The position numbers and the translations under genes are program-made. From contig DAOVNC010000049.1 of NCBI GenBank assembly GCA_030630445.1, positions 1 through 13,488 of the forward strand: DNA of 13,488 nt, written 5' to 3'. The DNA comes from Kiritimatiellales bacterium (lineage in GTDB: Bacteria; Verrucomicrobiota; Kiritimatiellia; Kiritimatiellales; Pontiellaceae). The notes beneath the pieces are model-generated. The model searched no databases. It was not told the DNA's origin and was given only the letters and a program-made list of their open reading frames with translations. Shown one piece after another: positions 7,437 to 13,479 of the stretch (within the stretch, counting starts at the first letter, position 1; each line of letters starts with the position of its first letter).

Positions 7437-8465
7437 CTAGCCGTTCGGCCCCGCCATTTTACGAAGGAAATTGATTTCGTGCAGAACGATTCCGGTCCCC
7501 TCTGCCACGGCGCTCAGCGGGTCGTCCGCAATATGCACCGGCAGGTTGGTTTTTTCCGAAATCAGAACGTCCAGCCCGCGCAACAGCGCACCGCCGCCGG
7601 CCAGAACCATTCCACGATCCACGAGATCGGCCGAAAGCTCCGGCAGGCACCGTTCCAAGGTAACCCGCACGGCTTCGACAATCTGGGTCACCGGATCCTG
7701 CAAGGCTTGCCGCACTTCTTCGGAGCTGATCGTCAGCGTCCGCGGCAACCCCGCCACCAAATCGCGCCCCTTGACTTCCATGGTGCTTTCTTCACCCATG
7801 GACAGGGCCGATCCCATCGTAATCTTGACTTCCTCAGCGGTTCTCTCACCAATCAATAAATTGTATTCCCGCTTAATATGCTGAATGATCGCCTCATCCA
7901 TCTCATCGCCACCGACGCGCACACTCCGGCTATACACAATGCCGGCCAGGGAGATCACGGCGACTTCCGTCGTGCCCCCCCCGATATCCACGATCATGTT
8001 TCCGGCGGGTTCCTGTACAGGCAGTCCCACACCAATCGCGGCGGCCATCGGCTCTTCAATTAAAAATACATCGCGCGCGCCCGCATGCATTGCGGAATCT
8101 TTCACTGCGCGCTTCTCCACTTCCGTAATTCCACTCGGCACGGCAATCACCACTCGGGGCCGCACCATCCGTCTGCTGTTGTGCACCTTCTGGATAAAGT
8201 AGCGGAGCATCGCTTCGGTAATCTCGAAATCCGCGATGACTCCGCTTTTCAGAGGGCGGATAGCCACAATACTGCCTGGCGTGCGACCGAGCATCTTTTT
8301 CGCTTCGTCGCCCACCGCCAAGACCCGGTTGGTGCCGGCCTGTACCGCCACCACCGAAGGTTCGCGCATCACGATACCGCGGTCGCGCACATACACGAGG
8401 GTATTCGCGGTTCCAAGGTCGATCCCGATATCGTTGGAAAACATTCCCAAAACACGGTTTAGCAT
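7437..8465 (-). CDS. mreB: Rod shape-determining protein MreB (bacterial actin)
   Basis: ATP-dependent filament protein that moves with and orients the wall-elongation machinery on the cytoplasmic face of the inner membrane. 342 residues, the standard length. Actin-fold nucleotide motifs are clear: phosphate-1 loop IGIDLGTANTLVYV (13-26), connect-1 region with the putative catalytic Glu137 in LIEEPMAAAIG, phosphate-2 VDIGGGTTEVAV (159-170), and the adenosine motif MVLAGGGALLRGL (286-298). The N-terminal MLNRVLGMFS could be the membrane-binding amphipathic segment. The start at 8465 has AAGGA about 10 nt upstream. It is the first gene of the mre operon and is transcribed away from the acquired segment at 8600-9970. 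A perfect 12-bp palindrome lies just upstream. Confidence 0.98.
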   Translation of the reverse strand: MLNRVLGMFSNDIGIDLGTANTLVYVRDRGIVMREPSVVAVQAGTNRVLAVGDEAKKMLGRTPGSIVAIRPLKSGVIADFEITEAMLRYFIQKVHNSRRMVRPRVVIAVPSGITEVEKRAVKDSAMHAGARDVFLIEEPMAAAIGVGLPVQEPAGNMIVDIGGGTTEVAVISLAGIVYSRSVRVGGDEMDEAIIQHIKREYNLLIGERTAEEVKITMGSALSMGEESTMEVKGRDLVAGLPRTLTISSEEVRQALQDPVTQIVEAVRVTLERCLPELSADLVDRGMVLAGGGALLRGLDVLISEKTNLPVHIADDPLSAVAEGTGIVLHEINFLRKMAGPNG

Positions 8466-8490
8466 ATTGCAGTTTCCTTCTTATAAAAAG

Positions 8491-8502
8491 TGATTCGAAT
8501 CA
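8491..8502. promoter_or_regulatory. Perfect 12-bp palindrome upstream of mreB
   Basis: TGATTCGAATCA reads the same on both strands and ends 25 bp before the mreB start codon, between the likely promoter and the ribosome binding site. It could be an operator for a dimeric regulator of the mre operon. No regulator binding this word is known to me, and one site by itself is thin evidence. I found no convincing -35/-10 pair for mreB nearby. Confidence 0.3.
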
Positions 8503-8551
8503 AATCGGTGGAGAATGAGACAAATAGGCCACCTTGGTCAAGGGCAAAGCA

Positions 8552-8585
8552 CTCCGCGTGCCTCCGCGTGCCTCCGCCGCGTGCC
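8552..8585. repeat. Tandem decamer repeat between mreB and the divergent cassette
   Basis: CTCCGCGTGC occurs twice in exact tandem (8552-8571), followed by a third copy with an inserted CCG (CTCCGCCGCGTGC, 8572-8584). Another CCGCGTGC is at 8598-8605. The block sits in the spacer between the divergent promoters. It could be slippage-prone low-complexity DNA or a member of a genome-wide repeat family. Confidence 0.55.
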
Positions 8586-8614
8586 ATCATCAGATCACCG
8601 CGTGCTAGTGGAGG

Positions 8615-8643
8615 TTGACAGCTTTTGAACAAAATTGTAAAAA
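8615..8643 (+). promoter_or_regulatory. Sigma-70-type promoter for the small-protein/proteinase pair
   Basis: A perfect -35 box TTGACA (8615-8620) is followed after 17 nt by TAAAAA (8638-8643), a 4/6 match to TATAAT. Transcription would begin near 8650, leaving a leader of about 38 nt before the ATG at 8688. This placement argues against a TTG start at 8625, which would lie inside the promoter. Confidence 0.6.
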
Positions 8644-8687
8644 CTAAATCCGTAATGGTGAAAGAAAAACTGCGAAGGAGAGGGAAA

Positions 8688-8888
8688 ATGACCGAACAAG
8701 ATATCCGGAAAGCATTTGAAGATCTTGGGATTTACAATTTTCCAGAGTACAAGAACGCGGAGGATTTTGCGCGAAATTTGACAGAAGAACAGCCTCCCCG
8801 CGAACAAAAATCTTCTTGGTCCGATACTTCGGGGGTCCCTATCGAGAAGCTGTTGGCTGCTGTTAATCCTGGGGCTTGTCATGCCTAA
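8688..8888 (+). CDS. Small protein of unknown function, upstream partner of the Clp-fold proteinase
   Basis: A 66-residue acidic protein starting MTEQDIRKAFEDLGIYNFPE. I do not recognise a family. The first half looks helical (TEQDIRKAFEDLGI, KNAEDFARNLTEEQ); the middle is rich in Pro, Gln and Ser; the end has a second short helix (IEKLLAAVN). There is no signal peptide or membrane segment. The start is chosen because AAGGAG (8675-8680) stands 7 nt before this ATG and because the frame's earlier TTG and ATG codons lie in or just after a strong promoter. A longer form from TTG at 8625 (87 residues, preceded by GGAGGT) cannot be excluded. The last 8 bases overlap the start of the proteinase gene, so the two are probably translated together. 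By position it may be an adaptor, regulator or substrate of the proteinase, but that is inference only. Confidence 0.7.
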   Translation: MTEQDIRKAFEDLGIYNFPEYKNAEDFARNLTEEQPPREQKSSWSDTSGVPIEKLLAAVNPGACHA

Positions 8889-9771
8889 TTGGGGTGAGGT
8901 TCTCAAGGAAATACAGGGCATCCAGATTCAGGGGAATTCTGCCCTTGATATTGTCCGAAGAGAATATCTTCATAAACTATCCGAATATACAGGCAGAAAC
9001 GTCATTGCCTACTATTCGGGATGGTTGCAAAGCTCTTCTTCCCGGAGTGTCGGAATTTGCGATGCCGATAAAAACGGATTCATGAATGCGGTTCATCAGC
9101 TTGATAAAAGCAAAGGATTGGATTTGCTGATCCACTCCCCGGGAGGGGATCTTGCCGCGACAGAATCGATTGTGGATTATCTGCACACCATGTTTGACCA
9201 CGATATTCGCGCCTTCATTCCGCAGTTGGCCATGTCAGGCGGAACCATGATGGCCTGTGCATGTAAAGAGATCTGGATGGGCAAGCAATCCAATATTGGT
9301 CCTATTGATCCTCAGTTCGGGAATATTCCTGCACACGGGGTGATTGAAGAATTCCAAAAAGCAATTAAAGAAACTTCAGAGAATCCCAGCTCCATCCCAA
9401 TGTGGCAGGCAATCATCAGCAAATATCATCCGACCTTCATTGGAGAATGCGAAAAAGCTATCGCTTTGGCCGATGAAATTTGTAAGCGCTGGTTGATGGA
9501 AAACATGTTCCTTGGGCAAGATGATGCCGAGGAGAGAGCAAACAAGGTCATTCAGTCCCTCAACAATCATGACGAGACAAAAACACACGCTCGACACATC
9601 CACATGGACGAGGCGATACGTTTTGGTCTTAAAATACAAAAACTTGAATCCGATGGTGAACTACAGGATCTCATCCTGACCATACACCATTCCTATATGC
9701 ATACATTCTCTGGAGGAAATTGGGCAAAAGGCATTGAGAACCAGAAAGGGCAAGCCATGTTTGTCCAATAG
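8881..9771 (+). CDS. SDH-family Clp-fold serine proteinase
   Basis: 296 residues of the ClpP/SppA-like crotonase fold, closest by eye to the serine dehydrogenase proteinase (SDH) family, which is about this length. Visible landmarks are LLIHSPGGD (82-90), the oxyanion strand; AMSGGTMMACA (117-127) with the putative nucleophile Ser119; and SNIGPIDPQFG (137-147), which follows it in this family. A general base is not obvious: Lys160 and Lys163 are candidates at a spacing similar to Ser-Lys relatives, but this is inference. There is no signal peptide and no clear membrane segment, so it is probably cytoplasmic, unlike classical SppA. The ATG overlaps the preceding small gene by 8 nt and has only a weak ribosome site, suggesting coupling. 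GC content is lower than in the flanking genes (one hand-counted line is 45%), which fits horizontal transfer. Natural substrates are unknown. Confidence 0.82.
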   Translation: MPNWGEVLKEIQGIQIQGNSALDIVRREYLHKLSEYTGRNVIAYYSGWLQSSSSRSVGICDADKNGFMNAVHQLDKSKGLDLLIHSPGGDLAATESIVDYLHTMFDHDIRAFIPQLAMSGGTMMACACKEIWMGKQSNIGPIDPQFGNIPAHGVIEEFQKAIKETSENPSSIPMWQAIISKYHPTFIGECEKAIALADEICKRWLMENMFLGQDDAEERANKVIQSLNNHDETKTHARHIHMDEAIRFGLKIQKLESDGELQDLILTIHHSYMHTFSGGNWAKGIENQKGQAMFVQ

Positions 9772-9783
9772 GTTTTTATTTTC

Positions 9784-9795
9784 AGAGAGCTCTCT
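9784..9795. repeat. 12-bp palindrome just after the proteinase gene
   Basis: AGAGAGCTCTCT is a perfect palindrome 12 nt beyond the proteinase stop and is followed by TT-AGTT. It could be part of a weak terminator, but the stem is AT/GC mixed with almost no loop and the T-run is poor. Confidence 0.25.
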
Positions 9796-9829
9796 TTAGT
9801 TCCTTCTCACTTCCTCCCATGCCCAGTAA

Positions 9830-9913
9830 TCCCGGGAGCAGGAGTTGTGTGAACAGCACGACGACCTCTTCAACGCCCTCCTCCAACGCGCCTTCAAGGG
9901 GGGTGCTTTGAAA
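9830..9913 (+). pseudogene. hsdS: Remnant of type I restriction specificity subunit (HsdS) C-terminus
   Basis: In the frame beginning after a TAA at 9827 the DNA reads SREQELCEQHDDLFNALLQ and then RAFKGG. The pattern LF-x-(A/S)LLQ(R/K)AF(K/R)G followed by two residues and a stop is the usual end of HsdS proteins, the DNA-recognition subunit of type I restriction-modification enzymes; the preceding residues would be the end of the last coiled coil. Here the frame runs on to a TGA at 9920. Removing one G from the G6 run at 9898-9903 gives KGVL then TGA, the expected kind of ending, so a single-base insertion is likely. Nothing upstream belongs to an hsdS gene, so only about 25 codons remain. 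The match is from memory of the family's C-terminal motif, not a search. Confidence 0.55.
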
Positions 9914-9972
9914 GTAGAATGAGCGTCCCGCTCGTTTAAGCAAGCGAGACGCTTACTCTACATTCACAAAAC
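9914..9972. repeat. 59-bp repeat, copy 1, with 48-bp imperfect palindrome
   Basis: Bases 9914-9961 form an imperfect palindrome from GTAGAATGAGCGTC to GACGCTTACTCTAC, 24 nt per arm with five transition-type mismatches (the centre is TTTAAG). It is followed by ATTCACAAAAC (9962-9972). A second copy at 10603-10661 has the same orientation and differs at five positions in the palindrome, with the 11-bp tail identical. The size and structure resemble REP/BIME-type or small non-autonomous elements. It starts directly after the hsdS-like remnant. Confidence 0.85.
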
Positions 9973-10042
9973 TGGCAACGGGTCGACGCGTGCTCGAGAA
10001 TTGTCGCCCTTGAAGCGTATCGACCCTTAACGAAAGGATACC

Positions 10043-10606
10043 ATGACCGACCCCAAGAAAAAGCCAGCCCCCAAGCCCTCTTGGGGCGGAATCCGCAAGG
10101 AACTCAACGGCTGGGAAACCCCGGCGTTGCTTACGCTGGTGAAGGATCTCTACGAGACGTCGGCCGCAAACCGCGACTTTATCCATGCCCGCTGCCTGCC
10201 GGAAGTGAACGAGGCGGTTCTGGAGAAATATCGGCGCGCGATCATTCATCAGTTTTTTCCTCCCCGAGGTATCGGAAAGCTCAAGCTGGGCGAGGCTCGC
10301 AAGGCAATCCGCGACTATGGCAAAGCCACGAAAAATATTTCCGGGACAGCGGAACTATTGATGACCTATGTGGAAAACGGGGCAGCGTTCACCCACGAAT
10401 ACGGGGATATCGACGAGCGGTTCTACAGCAGCATTGAATCCGCATTGCATGAGCTGGCCACCCTGTTGCGCAGCCACCCGGAACTCTATCCAACCTTTAG
10501 CGACCGGTTGGACGAGGTCGAGTATTTAACCGGTGATGTCGGCTGGGGGTTCCACGACTATGTCGCTGATGTGGTCGGCCAGCTGGAGTCGGAACTTCAC
10601 AAGTAG
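10043..10606 (+). CDS. Conserved hypothetical protein, DUF6155-like
   Basis: 187 residues, probably cytoplasmic, with no signal peptide or membrane segment. The N-terminus is a basic, Pro-rich tail (KKKPAPKPSW); the rest is mostly helical. Segments such as ELNGWETPALLTLVKDLYE (20-38), EKYRRAIIHQFFPP (61-74), GEARKAIRDYGKAT (82-95) and ENGAAFTHEYGDIDERFYSS (111-130) resemble, from memory, the DUF6155 family, which has no known function. The start is the ATG with AAAGGA about 6 nt upstream. The gene is bracketed by the two 59-bp repeats; its TAG stop lies in the first bases of the second copy, so the true ancestral C-terminus may have differed. It faces the M50 operon tail-to-tail. I found no good promoter between the first repeat and the start. 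Confidence 0.8.
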   Translation: MTDPKKKPAPKPSWGGIRKELNGWETPALLTLVKDLYETSAANRDFIHARCLPEVNEAVLEKYRRAIIHQFFPPRGIGKLKLGEARKAIRDYGKATKNISGTAELLMTYVENGAAFTHEYGDIDERFYSSIESALHELATLLRSHPELYPTFSDRLDEVEYLTGDVGWGFHDYVADVVGQLESELHK

Positions 10607-10661
10607 AACGAGCGTCCCGCCCGTTTAAGTAAGCGAGACGCTTGCCCTACATTCACAAAAC
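10603..10661. repeat. 59-bp repeat, copy 2, with 48-bp imperfect palindrome
   Basis: Same orientation as copy 1 and exactly 689 bp downstream. The palindrome (10603-10650) runs from GTAGAACGAGCGTC to GACGCTTGCCCTAC, then ATTCACAAAAC. The first four bases overlap the stop codon of the DUF6155-like gene. As RNA it would form a long hairpin at the 3' end of that gene and could protect or terminate its transcript. Confidence 0.85.
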
Positions 10662-10693
10662 CAATCTGTTTGCATCCGAAGAAATAACTGGAG

Positions 10694-10713
10694 GGCAAGG
10701 CTCTGTCCTCGCC
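10694..10713 (-). terminator. Hairpin after the M50 operon, possible terminator
   Basis: On the minus strand GGCGAGG pairs with CCTTGCC around a 6-nt loop (ACAGAG), with one G-T wobble, 13 nt after the M50 protease stop. It is followed by a moderately T-rich stretch (CTCCAGTTATTTCTTC) rather than a clean T-run, so it may act as a weak terminator between converging genes or be another interspersed repeat. Confidence 0.4.
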
Positions 10714-10726
10714 ATGCTTCCCCCGC

Positions 10727-11353
10727 TCAAGCCACGCCGAGAAGGCGCAGGTTGAGCTGGAGGAAGGTGCCGGCGAGGGTGGCACCGAGGCCGAAGATAT
10801 AGCTGCCGACGGGGGTCATGAAAATAAGCAGGGCGAAGCCCATGAAAATGCGCGGGGCGTATTTGCGCTTGATCTCTTCGAGTTCGGGGCTGAAGGCGGA
10901 AATGACGGAGTAGCCGTCGAGCGTCGGGACAGGCAGCATGTTGAGCACGAAGAGTGCGCCGTTCACATAGCTCGCATAGTAGAAAAAGTTCATAATAGGC
11001 TCGGAAGAACCGATGCGCACCGTGACGGCGGCGGCAACCGCAAACAGGGCGCAGAGGATCAGGTTCATCAGCGGTCCGGCAAACGAGATCATCGCGCGCT
11101 TGCGGTTTTCGGGCACGGCGGCGGGATTGACGGGCACCGAGCCCCAGGCGATGCCGATGAGGAACAGCATGAAAATCGACTGCTTGCCCATCTGCACGAG
11201 CGGGTTGAGGGTCAGGTGCTCGCGCGGCGTTTCGTCGCCATAGTAGACGGCGGTCCAGGCATGGGCGAATTCGTGGCAGCAAATGGAAAAGCCGGCGGCG
11301 AAGATCCACGAAAAATAGTAGGCCGGGTTCTCGGTAATATTTTCAACAAACAT
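10727..11353 (-). CDS. M50-family (site-2-type) membrane metalloprotease
   Basis: Zinc protease embedded in the membrane that cuts substrates in or near the bilayer. 208 residues with about five to six hydrophobic segments. The zinc-binding HExxH is H27-E28-F-A-H31 in the first membrane helix; the third ligand is Asp146 in NMLPVPTLDGY (138-148), the NPxPxLDG-type motif. ISFAGPLMNL (89-98) is the usual helix before it. No PDZ or CBS domain is present, so it belongs to the small soluble-domain-free type often annotated as site-2 protease family or Rip-like. The start at 11353 has GGGAG 5-6 nt upstream. It is last in a tight operon, 12 nt after the membrane protein gene. The substrate is unknown; with no anti-sigma gene nearby, a sigma-factor pathway cannot be claimed. 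Confidence 0.92.
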   Translation of the reverse strand: MFVENITENPAYYFSWIFAAGFSICCHEFAHAWTAVYYGDETPREHLTLNPLVQMGKQSIFMLFLIGIAWGSVPVNPAAVPENRKRAMISFAGPLMNLILCALFAVAAAVTVRIGSSEPIMNFFYYASYVNGALFVLNMLPVPTLDGYSVISAFSPELEEIKRKYAPRIFMGFALLIFMTPVGSYIFGLGATLAGTFLQLNLRLLGVA

Positions 11354-11365
11354 GCTTTCTCCCGC

Positions 11366-11905
11366 CTAATAGACAAAAATACCGAGTAGCAGGAACGCGA
11401 CACCGAGGGCCGTCTTGGCGTAGGCGATCGCCTTGAAGCGGGAGTCGTTGCCCATGAACAGCGCGGACATCTTGCGGAAATACCACGGCGACATCAGCAG
11501 CACGAGGCCGTAGACGATCCAAAGGTAGACCAGCACGACAACCACCAAGCGCAGGGGCGATTCGTGCCAGCGCGCAATTTGAAGAATCGGCACGGCAATC
11601 AACAAAAGAAACCCGCCAAGTGCGCGCGGTGCGAGCAGCTCCTTCATGTAGACCACGCTGGCGATGAAGACGGCAGGCGAGATCAAATAGATATATTTTT
11701 TATAGACATCGAGGAAGCCCATGTTCATGCCCAGCGCCTCTTTGGCTCCGAGCCAGCAGCACAGCGCCGTGAAGATCCACGCGGGAACGATGCTGCGCGG
11801 AAACAGCTCGGCAAAGCGCTTGACCGACTCCGGCCGAAGCACGCCGACCAGCCCACCGGCCGTTGCCAGAATACCAATAATGATTGCGATCCATTGAAGG
11901 GTCAT
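11366..11905 (-). CDS. Six-helix integral membrane protein of unknown function
   Basis: 179 residues with about six membrane segments (roughly 4-23, 40-57, 71-87, 95-111, 118-138, 160-178), the last ending at the C-terminus. Short basic loops are present (RPESVKRF, 24-31; FRKMSALFMGNDSRFKAIAYAK, part of 143-164). I do not recognise a family and see no catalytic motif. The start is the ATG with AGGAGA about 5-6 nt upstream; this site is made partly from the stop codon of the malic enzyme gene, 9 nt away, so the two are probably coupled. It lies between a malic enzyme and an intramembrane protease, so a role in transport or in partnership with the protease is possible, but nothing in the sequence decides it. 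Confidence 0.85.
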   Translation of the reverse strand: MTLQWIAIIIGILATAGGLVGVLRPESVKRFAELFPRSIVPAWIFTALCCWLGAKEALGMNMGFLDVYKKYIYLISPAVFIASVVYMKELLAPRALGGFLLLIAVPILQIARWHESPLRLVVVVLVYLWIVYGLVLLMSPWYFRKMSALFMGNDSRFKAIAYAKTALGVAFLLLGIFVY

Positions 11906-11914
11906 AAGATTCTC

Positions 11915-13354
11915 CTAAAGTTCCATTCTGTAAAGGGTTTCATCGTCAACGATGTCGCGTGCCAAACCGGTTTCCCGAGCCACGCGCTCGACTTCCTGCG
12001 CGACCGCCTCGGCGACGCTTTCGTTGAAAACGGACGGAATGATGCATTGTTCGCTCAATTCGCTGGCCGGCACGAGGCTGGCGATGGTGCGCGCGGCGGC
12101 GATCTTCATTTCCTCGTTGATGCCCGACGCGTTGCAGCGCAGCGCGCCTTTGAAGATGCCGGGAAAGCAAAGCACATTGTTGATCTGGTTGGGATAGTCC
12201 GAGCGTCCGGTGGCCATGATGCGCGCATAGGGCCGCGCCCCTTCGGGCATGATTTCCGGAACGGGATTGGCCATCGCAAAAATGATTGGATCCTTGGCCA
12301 TGTTTTTCACATCCCCCTGCTTGAGCACGCCCGGCGCGGAGAGGCCGATAAACAGGTCGGCACCCTTGATGCCTTCGCCCAGCGCACCCTTTTCCATCTC
12401 GGGGTTGGTGGCATCGGCAAAGGCTTGCAGGTGCTCGTTGTCGCCGGGGCGGCCTTTGTAGATGGCTCCGTCAATGTCGTAGCCGATAATGTTCTTTGCG
12501 CCCGCCCCCATCAGGATATTGGCGCAGGCCGTTCCGGCGGCACCGATGCCGCAGATGACGATTTTCAGATCCCCGATCTTCTTGTCGACAATCCTGAGCG
12601 CATTGAACAGTGCGGCGAGCAGCACCACGGCGGTGCCGTGCTGGTCGTCGTGGAAGACGGGAATGTCCATTTCCGCCTTCAACCGCTCTTCGATCTCGAA
12701 GCAGCGCGGCGAGGAAATGTCTTCGAGGTTAATGCCGCCGAAGGTGGGTGCAAGCTGCTTGACGGTGCGGATGATCTCTTCGGTATCCTGGGTGGCGAGA
12801 CAGATCGGAAAGGCGTCGACACCAGCGAAATCCTTAAACAGCTGGCACTTGCCCTCCATCACCGGCATCGCCGCCTCGGGGCCGATGTCGCCGAGGCCAA
12901 GCACCGCCGTGCCGTCGGAAACAACGGCTACGGTATTGCGCTTAATCGTCAGGTTGTTGACCAAAGCCTTGTTTTCGTGGATGGCGATGCAGGCACGCGC
13001 CACGCCCGGCGTGTAGGCGATCGTCAGCACCTCGTGCTTGGCGAGTGAGAGCTTGCAACCGGTTTCGAGCTTGCCGCCAATGTGGTATTTGAGCGTCAGG
13101 TCTTCCGCCTTGATCAAATAGACGTTGTCGACCTTTTCCAGGGCCCGGATGATTTCCCGCTGGTGATCGCAACTGCTCGCCTCGATCACGATTTCGCGGA
13201 TGGATACCTTTTCCTTGCGGGAAACCATCTCGATGGTGTCGATGATGCCGCCCGCCTCGCCGATCGCCTTGCTGATCCTGCCGATCATGCCCGGCTCGCG
13301 CGGTATCTGCAACCGCACCAGAATGCTATAGCTCGGGGTTGGTTTAATTTTCAT
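11915..13354 (-). CDS. Malic enzyme with N-terminal ACT domain
   Basis: Oxidative decarboxylation of malate to pyruvate and CO2 with NAD or NADP, cytoplasmic. 479 residues: an ACT-like regulatory domain (about 8-88, including IPREPGMIGRISKAIGEAGG), then the malic enzyme N-domain (about 105-235) and NAD-binding domain (about 240-465). Catalytic residues follow the family: Tyr114 in YTPGVA and Lys169 in MEGK, 55 apart as in the MaeB catalytic domain; metal ligands E211/D212 (NLEDISSP) and D236/D237 (FHDDQHG); the nucleotide loop G269-I-G-A-A-G274; and SDYPNQINN (385-393). There is no phosphotransacetylase domain, so it is not MaeB-type in architecture. The ACT domain suggests control by a small ligand such as an amino acid, which is inference. 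Cofactor choice is undecided (Asp293 or Asp295 after the second strand may favour NAD). The ATG at 13354 has only a distant AGGGA. First gene of a three-gene operon. Confidence 0.95.
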   Translation of the reverse strand: MKIKPTPSYSILVRLQIPREPGMIGRISKAIGEAGGIIDTIEMVSRKEKVSIREIVIEASSCDHQREIIRALEKVDNVYLIKAEDLTLKYHIGGKLETGCKLSLAKHEVLTIAYTPGVARACIAIHENKALVNNLTIKRNTVAVVSDGTAVLGLGDIGPEAAMPVMEGKCQLFKDFAGVDAFPICLATQDTEEIIRTVKQLAPTFGGINLEDISSPRCFEIEERLKAEMDIPVFHDDQHGTAVVLLAALFNALRIVDKKIGDLKIVICGIGAAGTACANILMGAGAKNIIGYDIDGAIYKGRPGDNEHLQAFADATNPEMEKGALGEGIKGADLFIGLSAPGVLKQGDVKNMAKDPIIFAMANPVPEIMPEGARPYARIMATGRSDYPNQINNVLCFPGIFKGALRCNASGINEEMKIAAARTIASLVPASELSEQCIIPSVFNESVAEAVAQEVERVARETGLARDIVDDETLYRMEL

Positions 13355-13454
13355 GCGCTAAATCCCTGAAATTCAACAAAGCGCGGATAGTGCAGGGCGC
13401 GGCGCGGCAGTTCAAGCTTCGAGTCCAACCATTGGAAGGGTTGAACCGCTAGCC

Positions 13455-13479
13455 CCAAATCCCGGGGATGGGGGTTTGG
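13455..13479. repeat. Hairpin-forming inverted repeat upstream of the malic enzyme
   Basis: CCAAATCCC pairs with GGGGGTTTGG (one wobble) around a short G-rich loop, about 100 bp before the malic enzyme start. Nearby, TCCAA and TTGGA (13420-13436 region) form a second small inverted repeat. These could be repeats or the end of a gene outside the window; no T-run is present on either strand. Confidence 0.35.

Noticed and set aside
8625..8687. A TTG start at 8625 for the small protein, preceded by GGAGGT.
   Set aside because: The codon lies inside the -35/-10 promoter, so it would not be on that transcript. The ATG at 8688 has AAGGAG at ideal spacing. An upstream promoter could still allow it.
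9982..9998. Three six-base restriction sites (GTCGAC, ACGCGT, CTCGAG) in 17 bp, like a cloning linker.
   Set aside because: No vector or adapter sequence flanks them, and the DNA continues naturally from the repeat to the next gene's ribosome site. Chance in GC-rich DNA is enough.
9914..10661. The two 59-bp repeats as a CRISPR array.
   Set aside because: There are only two copies, 689 bp apart, with a gene between them and no regular spacers.
11564..13048. A 494-codon plus-strand open frame.
   Set aside because: It is a shadow of the malic enzyme and the membrane protein genes, with His/Asp/Gly/Arg-rich composition typical of antisense frames in GC-rich DNA.
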